Positions 1 through 11,470 of a stretch of 64,000 nucleotides of DNA are shown in pieces (the stretch's first letter is position 1; every line of letters starts with the position of its first letter). The stretch is from Physcomitrium patens (Eukaryota; Streptophyta; Bryopsida; Funariales; Funariaceae). The position numbers were made by a program, and so were the translations under genes. The notes beneath the pieces are model-generated. The model saw only the letters and a program-made list of their open reading frames with translations, made no database searches and was not told where the DNA came from. Location of the stretch: NCBI RefSeq assembly GCF_000002425.4, contig NC_037254.1, positions 15,288,712 through 15,352,711 of the forward strand, read 5' to 3'.

Positions 1-502
1 GGACTTTTATTAATATTCAGTTACGTCAAATATTGGGAGCAACGACCAACTCCTGTGCAAATACTGAGTGGCCAAGTTCAGTCACCCCGTTACATTCAGC
101 CAGGGCAAACTGAAATCCTCCATTCGATTCCAATAACGGGAGTCAGCATGAAGAGAAAGGACCAATTCACACGACGGGTGAGCCTGGTTCGAAGAGCCAA
201 TTGGATCCAATTTCAAGAATCCAATCTAGGTCTTCTTACCCAATGTGAGACCTGCATTAGTCGGGCAACCCAATGCAGTCTAATTACGGGAAAATCCAGG
301 TCTTACTACGGGCCTCAGCCAGTCTGACGCGAAGGACCAGTTTGATCCAATTACGGGAACATCCAAGTTATTACGGGCATCTTACCCAATATGAGACCTG
401 CGTTGGTCATGCAACCCAATGCAGTCTAATTACGAGAAAATCCAGGTCTTACTATAGGCCTCAGTCAGTTTGACGCGAAGGACCAATTTGATCCAATTAC
501 GG
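1..502 (+). repeat. LTR-A, left fragment (element-1 family LTR, cut by window start)
   Basis: This is the 5' part of a Ty3/gypsy LTR of the TGTCGT...ACGACA family, beginning roughly 40 bases into the LTR. It carries the same CCAAT/ATTGG-rich imperfect repeats as the complete LTRs at 503, 7768, 9949, 17369 and 27716. It is interrupted at 502 by element 1 and resumes at 9138. The short apparent ORFs inside it are LTR sequence and not genes. Confidence 0.85.
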
Positions 503-1872
503 TGTCGTGTTGTAACACGAGTATACAGTGAAAATAAAAAGAAAGGGGAATTTTATTAATATTCAGTTACCTCGAATATTGGGAGCATCGACCAACTCCA
601 GTACAAATACTAAGTGGTCAGGTTCAGTGACTCCGTTACAGTCAGCCGGGGCATACTGAAATGCCTCGTTCGATTCCAATAACGGGAGTCAGCAGGAAGA
701 GAAGGACCAATTCACACGACGGATTCGAGGAGCCAATTGGATCCAATTTCGATAATCCAATCCGGGTCCTCTTATCCAATATGAGACGTGTATTGGTGGA
801 GCAACCCAATGCAGTCTAGTTACGGAATATCCAGGTCTTACTACGGGACTTAGCCAATCTGACGCGAGGACCAATTTGACCCAATTACGGGAACATCCAG
901 GTTACTACAGGCATCTTTACCAATATAGGACCTGAATTGGTCGGGCGACTCAATGTAGTCCCGATTACGGGGTTCGATTCTGTTTTAGGCTGTCCTGTTC
1001 TCTGTGCCGTCTCAGAGAATGTTGTTTTCGGTAAATGGATTTCTTAAAGGTAAAAACGGAGGAGAAAGCTTGGCGGCGAGAGCCAATTTCGAATCCAAGT
1101 TGAGGTGAGAGCCAATTTCGGAACCAAGCTTGAGGTGGGAGCCAATTCCAGATCTAAGACGGAAGATTGAAGAAATTCAGAGGATAAGGTTAGGGGGGAT
1201 ATAGTTTTGGAGGGGTGTGGGTTTTTTTTTGAGGTGAAATCGGGGGGGGAAGCGAGTTTTTCAAGCTTCTGCAAGGTTACCAGTTTGGTTTTTTTTATTG
1301 GAGGTTTTTGAAGATCAAGGGAATTAGAGAGAGGGGCTTCATGCTTCGGGTCGGGGAAGGAAAGACATAGAATTTGGATTTTTCTTCTTCGTAGAGTTTT
1401 GGGGAAGACTGAGGCAATCGCTGTTGAAGTTAGTGTTGTAATGGTGAATCGGGATTTTTAAATGAAGTGGGTTTGAATACTCTTGACTGTTTTGTGAAAT
1501 CGAGTTACGTCTATGATTGAAGGATTAAAAGGGTGTCTATAGGATTGAGTATGCGGAGTGAATGAAATTTATTGGGTTAATCTAACAAGACAGTCAGTGG
1601 ATACAAGATCGTAAGTACAAAGCAGTATTGAAGGTTAACAGTTTGGGTTGTACGGGGTTCTCTGTAACGTCTAGAGACCTACCGACTGGGGCAAAAAAGA
1701 CTTCGACAAGCAGTCAAAGAGCACCCGTATAGATTTACGGTACATTGTTGCAGTCGTTTATATTCCAGCAGTCAAAAACTGATAGATTGCTTGACTATCG
1801 GCGAATCTCCATACTACCTTCTACAGCCAGACGCCCAGCGCGTTCTCGAGCAGGAAAGCACGTAATACGACA
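503..1872 (+). repeat. 5' LTR of element 1
   Basis: Direct repeat of 7768-9137 with termini TGTCGT...ACGACA. The 5' half holds imperfect tandem segments rich in CCAAT and ATTGG. Around 1070-1165 there are three imperfect copies of a segment containing GAGAGCCAATTTCG. It is followed by the primer-binding site. Confidence 0.93.
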
Positions 1873-1876
1873 TAAG

Positions 1877-1894
1877 TGGTGAACCCGACGTGAA
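1877..1894 (+). promoter_or_regulatory. tRNA-type primer-binding site of element 1
   Basis: TGGTGAACCCGACGTGAA begins four bases after the LTR end. The leading TGG is what a tRNA 3' CCA would pair with. I cannot name the tRNA with certainty. Chromoviruses A and B in this window do not have such a site. Confidence 0.7.
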
Positions 1895-1943
1895 AGCTTG
1901 AGGTGGAAGGTATTGGATTTCGGTTGATTTTATCTTTATTTTT

Positions 1944-4241
1944 ATGGAAAACGAAAATAAAAATTTTGAAGGATTTTTGGGAGAAGTTTCTGGTGGGGAG
2001 TCTTCTAAAGGACAAGGTATGCACATGGATCCGTCTATTGCTAGTTTGTTTCAAGCCTTCTCATTGTCAATGCAGCAACAGTAAAGCAATGATCGAAAAG
2101 AAGCTTTGGCAACCAAAGCATTGCAAGCAGTGGTCAATAAAATTGATCAATTTGATGGGAGGAATATTTCAAGGTATTTAAGATGTTATGTTCGTGAAAT
2201 GGAATTAAATCGGGTTTCTGAGAAGAAAATGGTTGCACTATTTGGACTTGCCACGATACCGGAGATAAAGGACCACATTACATCAATTACGGATCGTTGT
2301 GGGAATTCATGGGTGGATTTTTCACATGCATTGAAAGACGAATATTTCTTGGAAGATGCTGATCGCGTTACTAAGAAGCTGTTTCTGGGATGGATTGAAC
2401 CGCCCAATAAGAATTTGCAAGCAACAGAGCTACTAAAGGAATTTGAGAGGCAGTACTCTCAATTATCGAAGGTAGAAAAATTGACATTGGAGCCGAACAA
2501 AGTTGATCTATTTCTTCGAGCTACTGATGGAGAATTGCAAGAGAAATTAGAACCCCTTCTTGAAGAAAGGAGGAAGGATAGGAGTAATATTTCGAAACAA
2601 GTACAAGCACCCAAAGCTCCAGTACGTACAACACCACCAACAATGCCTACAGTTCAACCTTCGACATCCTTGTCAAAGAAAACAGATATGGGGATGGAAG
2701 AAATTATACAAGGAATGCGAGATCTTCAAATCAAATTGGCAAGACTTGAAGAGAATACTTCTATAAACAATTCGAATAATGTTTCAAAACAAGGATATGT
2801 ACAAAGATGCATTTGGTGTGATGATGCTTCACACACTAGAAAAGATTGCAATGAATTTAATAATATGATACGGCAGGGAATTATTTGCTGGAAAGATGAG
2901 AAGATAGCATTGAAAGATAGGGAGGATCTTCTTCAAACCAATTTTGGCAAAGGAGGAATGAGAGCATTGGTTCAAGATTACTTAAAAGGGTATGAAACAG
3001 TAGCACGAGAAAGTGCAAGTTATGGTGCTAGAGTAGATGATGAAATTGGTGGAAGTACGGAAACTAGTGAGTTTTGGGCTTCTGCCGTTTCTACAATGCA
3101 AGAAGAGAAATTACCTCGAGAAGCGTTATTGAGAACTGCAGCTACAATACGAGGAAGAACAGGTTGGGAGGATCCCGTTGAGTCTCTTTCAGTTCATGCA
3201 TATATTGCTAAGAGCCAACATGAAGCTTTGATGGAAGAAAAAAGACGAGGAAATTTTGATGATACTAGAGAAGGAAATTCTTTTAAGAGGCAAACTCGAG
3301 GAGACAAGGCTCGGGAGGCAACTTCACAAGAATTGCCTGTAAAGGATACCTCAGCATCATTGGGAGAGAAAACAACGGAGACAAAAGATAAGGGCAAATC
3401 AATTGCTTATAAGCTACTTTCTGACATTGAAGCGGCAACAAATTTGAAAGGGGTGTTGGAAGAACGTATATTAAACGCTAAGGTGGAGTTCACATTGAAA
3501 GAAGTTTTAGGAATTGCAAAGAAGGAGTTTCATGATGTTATCATTGACAGCATTAAGCGAAAGAGGCAATTAATGGGCAAAACTGGAATGAGTCATGCTA
3601 TTGATGCAAGAATATATAAAGATGAAGAAGAGGTTGATATTGGTTACAAGCAACCAACAAATGAAAAGAATGGGTATAATCAGCGAGTACGTTTCGAAGA
3701 TTCTAGTGACAAGGAAATAGAAACTTTGAGCCATTATACTCGAAAGCATTGGGCAAGGGCAACTACTGAGCTATTGGTGAAGGTAGGAGATATAGAAGAA
3801 CCAATAGTTGCTTTGGTGGATCATGGTTCTGAAATAAATCTCATGTCTAAAGATCTTTATAAGAAGCAAAAATGGCCAATTGATATGGAACATGGATGGG
3901 CAATACGAGCAGCTAATAACACACGAGGCGAATTATATGGAGCTTGTCCAGATGTCAAAATTCGGATTGGGGATGTTGCGACGGAGCAACATTTCTTCGT
4001 TCAAGATACAACGTCTTATCCGTTGATTTTAGGACAACCTTATATCACGGCAACACGGATGGAAACAAAGGTACTTGACGATGGTTCTTCTTATGCAAGG
4101 GTATGTAGCGAGGATGGGAGGAAAGCTGTACAATTTCTAACAGTACCTCCTAACCATGAACGGAATCGAGATAGGTTGAGGGAGAAACCATTGCCAAAGA
4201 TTGTTGAAGGATTTAACGATTTTGGGGAGGTACCACTATAA
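1944..4241 (+). CDS. gag-protease polyprotein of element 1, with in-frame TAA at 2082
   Basis: Encodes the capsid/nucleocapsid protein and aspartic protease of a Ty3/gypsy element. I place the start at the ATG at 1944 (MENENKNF...) because that frame runs into the gag body and is conserved in element 2. After 46 codons it meets TAA at 2082-2084, then stays open for 719 codons. A CCHC knuckle, CIWCDDASHTRKDC, is at about residue 289. The protease motif ALVDHGSEINLM is at about residue 626 (Asp-His-Gly-Ser instead of the usual Asp-Ser/Thr-Gly), followed by PLILGQPYI. Compared with element 2 it lacks 25 in-frame codons near 2560. Pol follows in the -1 frame, overlapping at 4217-4241. If the TAA is not bypassed, the product would start downstream. 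Confidence 0.85.
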
Positions 4242-7200
4242 AGCGAGATTATGGAGGTACAAAAGAGGAGGTACTCTCGCGAGATGAAGGTGCCTTTGAT
4301 GCGAGTTTTATTGGTATATTGGAGAATGGAAATATTATGTATAAGAAAGTTGATGATTTTAAAAGAAAAGAAAGAAAAAGATTATATGATATTGAAGGAC
4401 AGTTACGCAAGATAGGTACATTACAAGATGATGAGAGGATTTTAGGTGTTTATGAAGAAAATGGGCTGGAAGATTCATTGGAATTGATTACATCTATTGG
4501 GTTAGGGGATAATGATAAGATTGTTGAGATTCATTCAAGAGAGGTTTATACCGTACTTGAATCTTTTCAAGCACGAGAAGTCACTGTAGAGACGAGATAT
4601 GAAACGGCAAATAAGAAGGTAAAGCCTATTGCTGGACCATTACCAGAAGATTCTAAAGAACAAATGGGAGAAGCATCAAAAGAAGCAAGTTTAAGAGATC
4701 CAATGAGTATTGGACATCAGATTACTAAAGAGACTTTTGAAGAATTGAAGATTGGTTCTGATGGTTCTTTATTGGCGGAGGAAATTACTTGCTTCAAAAA
4801 GATGTTGGCTAAACAAGGTAGATCGTTTGCCTTCGAATCTCATGAAATTGGGTGTGTGGATCCAAATATTGTAACACCTATGGTTATCTTCACTGTACCG
4901 CATGTACCTTGGAATCTAAGACCGATTCCAGTACCGAGGGCACATTTACCTAAATTAGTTGCACTATTAAAAGAAAAGATAAAGATGAAAATATTAGAAC
5001 CTTCATTTGCGCCGTATTCTAGTCGATGGTTTACGGTACCTAAGAAGAATGGGTCACTGCGGTTTATTCAAGATATGCAGTCGGTGAATGCTTTAACTGT
5101 CGGGAATGCAGGAATTGGACCTATTGTGGATGAATTTGCTGAGGCGTTTGCTGGAAGGGCGATCTATTCAATGGGTGATTTGTATTCAGGTTATGATCAA
5201 TTTCAACTTGCCGAAGGAAGTAGAGATATGACAACGATGCGGACACTGCTTGGATTGGTTAGAATGTGCACTCTTCCTCAAGGCGCGACCAACTCAGTTG
5301 CGCATATGATGAATGGGATGAATAAGGTATTGAGAGATTTTATCCCGGGAATGACTATGCCTTTTCTGGATGATGTTCGTATAAAGGGGTGCAGAGAAGG
5401 AGACAAGGATGAAACTTTAGATACGAGGGGGTGTCGCAGATATGTTGTTGATCATATACAAGATTGTGAAAAGATTTTAACTCGGCTTGGAGAAGTTCAT
5501 CTTACATTATCGGGTATGAAGTCCGTATTTGGAGTGCGAGAGGTTGTAATTGTTGGACATTTATGTGGATCTTACGGAAGAAAACCAGATCCGACTAAAG
5601 TTGATGCAATTGGAAGGATGAAAGAGGATTGTGGTTCTTTAACAGAGGTTCACAGGTTTTTGGGTGCATGTGTATTTTATCGAATCTGGATCCCTCATTT
5701 TGCTCACATAGCGGATCCATTATATGAACTGTTACGCAAGGGTTACCGATTTGAATGGGAAGAAAGGCATATTCAGGCAATGCAAAGATTGAAGAAATTA
5801 TTGATGTCACCTCCAATATTGAGGAAGGTTGATTATAAGTGCAATAGACCAGTGATTCTTACTGTAGACGCTAGTCCAATTGCCGTTGGATGGGCTGTGG
5901 GTCAAGATGATTCGAATGGGAGTAGATTTGCAGTTCGATTTGGGGCTAAAGTTTTAAGTATTCGTCAGCGTGCATATTCGCAAGTCAAAAGAGAACTTTG
6001 GGAAGTCGTTTCGGCTATAAAAGCTGAAAGGGATTATTTGATTGGGGCAGTAGTAGTAATTGAAACAGATTGCTTGCCATTGCTTGGAATGATTACTAAC
6101 TGTTCAACGCCAGATATTGCAATGTTGAGATGGATTGCTTATATTAAGTCACTAAATCCAGAATTTAAGCATATCACTGGAAAGGACAATTTAGTAGCAG
6201 ACATGCTATCTCGAGTAAGATACGAGAGGGAGGACGAAATGGTTGAAGACATTGATGATGTCGGATTGAAATTCTATTCAATATCAAATCTCAAAAGAGA
6301 AGACAAGCTATTTCTTGAAGAATCTTATGAAGGAGAATTATTGGATATTGGTCATTATTTGAATACCTTGTCTAAGCAGGGGAATTGGTCTATAGAAAAA
6401 TTCAAACAAATAAGAAAAAAAGCATATGGATTTTTACTTCGAGATGGATTCTTATGGAAGAGACCGAAGAAAGGAATTGGGATGCCACAACGAGTGATAG
6501 GCAATAGGGAAGAAAAACTAAAATTATTAAAGGAGTTTCATGATAGTTTATGGGCAGGGCATAGAGGAATCTGGGCTACTTTTGCTAAACTCAAGGAACG
6601 ATATTGGTGGAAAAATATGTATGGAGATGTGCTCTCATTTAAAATCTGTTAATCGTATTCTAATATCCGACATCGAGATGGTCTTCATCCTACGTATCCT
6701 CTGGCTATTCATTTTAAATGGGTTGTTGATTTGGTTATTATGCCGGTTGGGTTATGGCAGATGAGATATTTGGTTTTAGCTCGTGAAGATTTATCAAATC
6801 AAGTAGAAGGAAGAGCATTGAGGATAAAATCTACAGAGGGGATTTGTAGGTTTTTGCTTGAAGATGTCATTTGCCGCTACGGATGCATAGAAAAAATCAC
6901 TGCAGATCGTGGAGAATTAAATGCACAAGAAGCTCGTAAGTTCTTTGAAAGATGTGGAGTTAAATTGTCACTGACTACTGCTTATAATCCAAAAGGAAAT
7001 GCAAAAAGCGAACGCGGTCACCCACCGATTGTGAAAGCATTAGTTAAAGCTTGTAATGGGAAGGTTAAAGAGTGGCCACGGCTTTTGTCATTTGCATTAT
7101 GGGCTGATCGAACAACACATAGTTTGGTGACAGGATATATGCCAGTAGAACTTATGACAGATCGAAAACCAATTATGCCGATTGAAGAAAAGGTACTTAC

Positions 7201-7705
7201 TTGGAGTATGCTACCATGGGAAGATGGATTCACAAGAGAAGAACTTCTGGCTATTAGGATTCGACAATTGGAGCAAAGAACAGAAGATGTCCAGATAGCA
7301 TTGGAAAGGTTAAAAAGAGCAAGGTTACAAAACAAGGCGCGATTCGATAAGCAACATCGATTGAGACCAAAAGCAATCGAGGAAGGTGACTGGGTACTTG
7401 TTTATGACAATAGTCTGGATAATCAACATAGTACTTTGCGGAAATTTTCAAAACGTTGGTTTGGACCATATGTTGTAACAACTGTTCATAATAATGCGAC
7501 TTACTCATTACGGGAGTTAGATGGTACAAAATTGAAAATACCAATTGCAGGGAAGAGAGTAAAAATATTTAAACGAAGACACGCAGAGATGAATATGGAA
7601 GACCTTAATGAAGGTACAGAGATTCCGCAGCAAGAAGATGAAAGTGATATGGATAATGAAGGTAACGAAGACGAACTGGACAAAGACGTAGGGGATATAT
7701 TCTGA
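4217..7705 (+). CDS. pol polyprotein of element 1 (RT, RNase H, integrase), in-frame TAA at 6650
   Basis: The frame opens at 4217, in -1 phase to gag-protease. Reverse transcriptase covers about 4900-5400, with MGDLYSGYDQ and the catalytic FLDD at about 5363-5374 in place of the common YxDD. RNase H follows at about 5850-6220 (TVDASPIAVGWAVG, HITGKDNLVADMLSR). The integrase zinc domain starts with HDSLWAGHRG at 6539, but the distal part reads DVLSFKIC then TAA (6650-6652), so one Cys of the HHCC finger is missing. The same frame continues through the integrase core: Asp in VVDLV (about 6728), Asp in ITADRG, and Glu in KSERGH, with 34 residues between the last two. A C-terminal GPYVV-type region follows and the frame ends at TGA 7705. 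No chromodomain is evident. Confidence 0.88.
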
Positions 7706-7750
7706 ATCAAACAGAAATTGGGTAAATTGGTGCATACTGGAGGATGCACA

Positions 7751-7767
7751 GGTTCAGAGGGGGTGGA
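7751..7767 (+). promoter_or_regulatory. Polypurine tract of element 1
   Basis: A purine-rich run (GGTTCAGAGGGGGTGGA) lies directly before the 3' LTR at 7768, the expected plus-strand primer position. The same sequence precedes the 3' LTR of element 2 at 17352-17368. Confidence 0.8.
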
Positions 7768-9137
7768 TGTCGTGTTGTAACACGAGTATACAGTGAAAAT
7801 AAAAAGAAAGGGGAATTTTATTAATATTCAGTTACCTCGAATATTGAGAGCATCGACCAACTCCAGTACAAATACTAAGTGGTCAGGTTCAGTGACTCCG
7901 TTACAGTCAGCCGGGGCATACTGAAATGCCCCATTCGATTCCAATAACGGGAGTCAGCAGGAAGAGAAGGACCAATTCACACGATGGATTCGAGGAGCCA
8001 ATTGGATCCAATTTCGATAATCCAATCCGGGTCCTCTTACCCAATATGAGACCTGTATTGGTGGGGCAACCCAATGTAGTCTAGTTACGGAAAATCCAGG
8101 TCTTACTACGGGACTTAGCCAATCTGACGCGAGGACCAATTTGACCCAATTACGGGAACATCCAGGTTATTACAGGCATCTTTACCAATATAGGACCTGA
8201 ATTGGTCGGGCGACTCAATGTGGTCTCGATTACGGGGTTCGATTCTGTTTCAGGCTGTCCTGTTCTCTGTGCCGTCTCAGGAAATGTTGTTTTCGGTAAA
8301 TGGATTTCTTAAAGGTAAAAACGGAAGAGAAAGCTTGGCGGCGAGAGCCAATTTCGAATCCAAGTTGAGGTGAGAGCCAATTTCAGAACCAAGCTTGAGC
8401 TGGGAGCCAATTCCGGATCTAAGACGGAAGATTGAAGAAATTCAGAGGATAAGGTTAGGGGGGATATAGTTTTGGAGGGGTGTGGGTTTTTTTTTGAGGT
8501 GAAATCGGGGGGGGAAGCGAGTTTTTCAAGCTTCTGCAAGGTTACCAGTTTGGTTTTTTTTATTGGAGGTTTTTGAAGATCAAGGGAATTAGAGAGAGGG
8601 GCTTCATGCTTCGGGTCGGGGAAGGAAAGACATAGAATTTGGATTTTTCTTCTTCGTACAGTTTTGGGGAAGACTGAGGCAATTGCTGCTGAAGTTAGTG
8701 TTGTAATGGTGAATCGGGATTTTTAAATGAAGTGGGTATGAATACTCTTGACTGTTTTGTGAAATCGAGTTACGTCTGTGATTGAAGGATTAAAAGGGTG
8801 TCTATAGGATTGAGTATGCGGAGTGAATGAAATTTATTGGGTTAATCTAATAAGACAGTCAGTGGATACAAGATCGTAAGTACAATGCAGTATTGAAGGT
8901 TAACAGTTTGGGTTGTACGGGGTTCTCTGTAACGTCTAGAGACCTACCGACTGGGGCAAAAAAGACTTCGACAAGCAGTCGAAGAGCACCCGTATAGATT
9001 TACGGTACATTGTTGCAGTCATTTATATTCCAGCAGTCAAAAACTGATAGATTGCTTGACTATCGGCGAATCTCCATACTACCTTCTACAGCCAGACGCC
9101 CGGCGCGTTCTCGAGCAGGAAAGCACGTAATACGACA
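7768..9137 (+). repeat. 3' LTR of element 1
   Basis: 1370 bp, the same length as the 5' LTR at 503-1872 and about 98 percent identical by eye. Ends with ACGACA at 9137 and is followed by ACGG, the putative target-site duplicate. Confidence 0.93.
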
Positions 9138-9948
9138 ACGGAAAAATCCAGGTCTTATCACGGGCATCTTACCCAATATGAAACCTGAATTGGTCAGGCG
9201 ACTCAATGTGGACCCGAGTACGGGGTTTCGATTCTGTTTCAGGCTGTCCTATTCTCTGTGCCATTTCAAGGAACGTTGTTTTCGGTAAATGGATCTCTTA
9301 AAGGTAAAAACGGAGGAGAAAGCTCTGACGGCGGGAGCCAATTTCGGATCCAAGACGGAAGATTGAAGAAATTCAAAGGATAAGGTTAGGGGGAGAAGAA
9401 GTTTTTTTGGAGAGGTTTTTTTTGAAGATTAGGGGGGGAGAGCTAGCTTCATGCTTCGGGGTTGGAGAAGAAAAGACAGAGAATTGGGTTTTTCTTCTTC
9501 ATAGGGTTTAGGGAAGACTGAGGCAATCGTTGCTCAAGTCAGTGTTATAATGGTGAATCGGGATTTTTAATGAAGTGAGTGTAATCACTCTTGACTGTTT
9601 TGTGAAATCGGAGTTACGTCTGTGATTGGAGAATTAAAAGGGTGTCTATAGGATTGAGTATGCAGAGTGAATGAAATTTTTTGGGTTAATCTAACAAGAC
9701 AGTCAGTGGATACAAGATCGTAAGTACAAAGCGGTATCGAAGATTAATAGTTTCGGTTGTTCGGGGTTCTCTGTAACGTTTAGAGACCTACCAGCCGGGA
9801 CAAAAAGGACTTCGGCGAGCAGTCGAAGGGGCATCCGTATAGATTTATGGTGTATTCTTGTAGTCGTTTATATTCTAACAGTCAAAAACTGATAGACTAC
9901 TTGACTACTGGTAAATCTCCATACTACCTACTACAGCCAGACGCTCGG
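9138..9948 (+). repeat. LTR-A, right fragment
   Basis: Continues the LTR interrupted at 502, beginning ACGGAAAAATCCAGG and running to CAGACGCTCGG. It stops about 35 bases short of the expected ...ACGACA terminus, exactly where the 5' LTR of element 2 begins (9949). The missing terminal piece is not found immediately after element 2. Confidence 0.82.
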
Positions 9949-11400
9949 TGTCATGTTGTAACACGAGTATACCGTGAAAATAAAAAGAAAGAGGAATTTT
10001 ATTAATATTCAGTTACCTCGAATATTGGGAGCAACGACCAACTCCAGTGCAAATACTGAGTGGCAAGGTTCAGTCACCCCGTTACAGTCAGCCGGGGCAT
10101 ACTGAAATGCTCCATTCGATTCCAATAACGGGAGTCAGCAGGAAGAGAAAGGACCAATTCACGCGATGGGTGAGCCTGGTTTGAAGAGCCAATTGGATCT
10201 AATTTCAAGAATCCAATCCGGATCCTCTTACCCAATATGAGACGTGTATTGGTCGGGCGACCCAATGCAGTCTAATTACGAGAAAATCCAGGTCTTACTC
10301 CGGGTCTTCTTATCCAATATGAGACCTGTATTGGTCGGGCAACCCAATGCAGAGTAATTACGGGAACATCGAGGTTACTAGCGGCATCTTACCCAATATG
10401 AGACCTGCATTGGTCGGGCAACCCAATACAGTCTCATTATGGGAAAATTCGGGTCTTACTACTAGACTCTTATCCAATATGAGACCTGAATTGGTCGAGT
10501 GACTCAATGTGGTCCCGATTACGGGGTTCGATTCTGTTTCAGGCTGTCCTATTCTCTGATTCAGGGAACGTTATTTTTGGTAAATGAATCTCTTAAAGGT
10601 AAAAATGGAGGAGAAAGCTTTGATGGCGAGAGCCAATTTTGGATCTAAGCTTTGACGGCGAGAGCCAATTCCGGATCCAAGATGGAAGATTAAAGAAATT
10701 CAGAGGATAAGGTTAGGGAGGAATAAGTTTTTGGGGGATTTTTTTTTCAGATCAGAGAGAGGGAGGGGGGGTTTTTTTAGATCAAGGAGCTAGCTTCAAG
10801 CTTTTTTCAAGGTTACTAGTTCGGTTTTTATTGGAGGTTTTTGGAGATTAAGGGGATTGGAGAGGAGCTTCATGCTTCGGGTCGGGGAAGAAAAGACGGA
10901 GAATTGGATTTTTCTTCTTCATAGAGTTTTGGGAAGACTGAGGCAATCGTTGCTGAAGTCAGTGTTGTAATGGTGAATCAGGATTTTTAATGAAGTGGGA
11001 GTGATCACTCCTGACTGTTTTATGAAATCGAGTTACGTCTGTGATTGAAGGATTAAAAGGGTGTCTATAGGATTGAGTATGTGGAGTGAATGAAGTTTAT
11101 TGGGTTAATCTAACAAGACAGTCAGTGGATACAAGATTGTAAGTACAAAGCGGTATCGGAGATTAGCAGATTGGGTTATTCGGGGTTCACTGTAACGTCT
11201 AGAGACCTACCGGCAAGGGCAAAAGAAACTTCGACAAGCAGTCGAAGGGCATCCGTATAGATTTACGGTATATTCTTGCAGTCGTTTATATTCCAGCAGT
11301 CAAAAACTGATAGACTGCTTGATTATTGGCGAATCTCCATACTACCTTCTACAGCCAGACGCCCAGCGTATTCTCGAGCAAGAAAGCATGTAATACGAAA
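9949..11400 (+). repeat. 5' LTR of element 2
   Basis: Begins TGTCATGTTG and ends TAATACGAAA, a degraded version of the ACGACA terminus. At 1452 bp it is the longest LTR of the family here because it holds more copies of the CCAAT-rich internal repeat (about 10150-10520). A primer-binding site TGGTGAACCCGAAGTG follows at 11405. Confidence 0.9.
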
Positions 11401-11404
11401 AAAG

Positions 11405-11420
11405 TGGTGAACCCGAAGTG
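11405..11420 (+). promoter_or_regulatory. tRNA-type primer-binding site of element 2
   Basis: TGGTGAACCCGAAGTG, one base different from the site of element 1 over the same stretch, four bases after the LTR end. Confidence 0.65.
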
Positions 11421-11470
11421 AAAGCTTGAGGTAGAAGGTATTGGATTTTGGTTGATTTTATCTTTATTTT

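Larger units (their letters stand above)
503..9137 (+). mobile_element. Full-length Ty3/gypsy retrotransposon, element 1
   Basis: Two 1370-bp LTRs flank a gag-protease ORF and a pol ORF (reverse transcriptase, RNase H, integrase). The LTRs begin TGTCGT and end ACGACA, and they differ at roughly 25-30 positions by eye (about 2 percent), so the insertion is fairly young. The 4-base sequence ACGG lies immediately before (499-502) and after (9138-9141) and fits a target-site duplication. The element sits inside an older LTR of its own family. Both coding frames are almost intact, but in-frame TAA codons at 2082 and 6650 are shared with element 2. Confidence 0.93.

Noticed and set aside
1..502. 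ORFs in the LTR sequences (also 689-874, 1044-1274, 7954-8139, 27902-28087)
   Set aside because: The same ORFs recur in every LTR copy, diverge without codon bias and follow the CCAAT repeats.
2082..6652. TAA read as glutamine (alternative genetic code)
   Set aside because: Both shared TAA codons would fit Gln, but other TAA/TAG stops are clear lesions and the host gene follows the standard code. A defective lineage is simpler.
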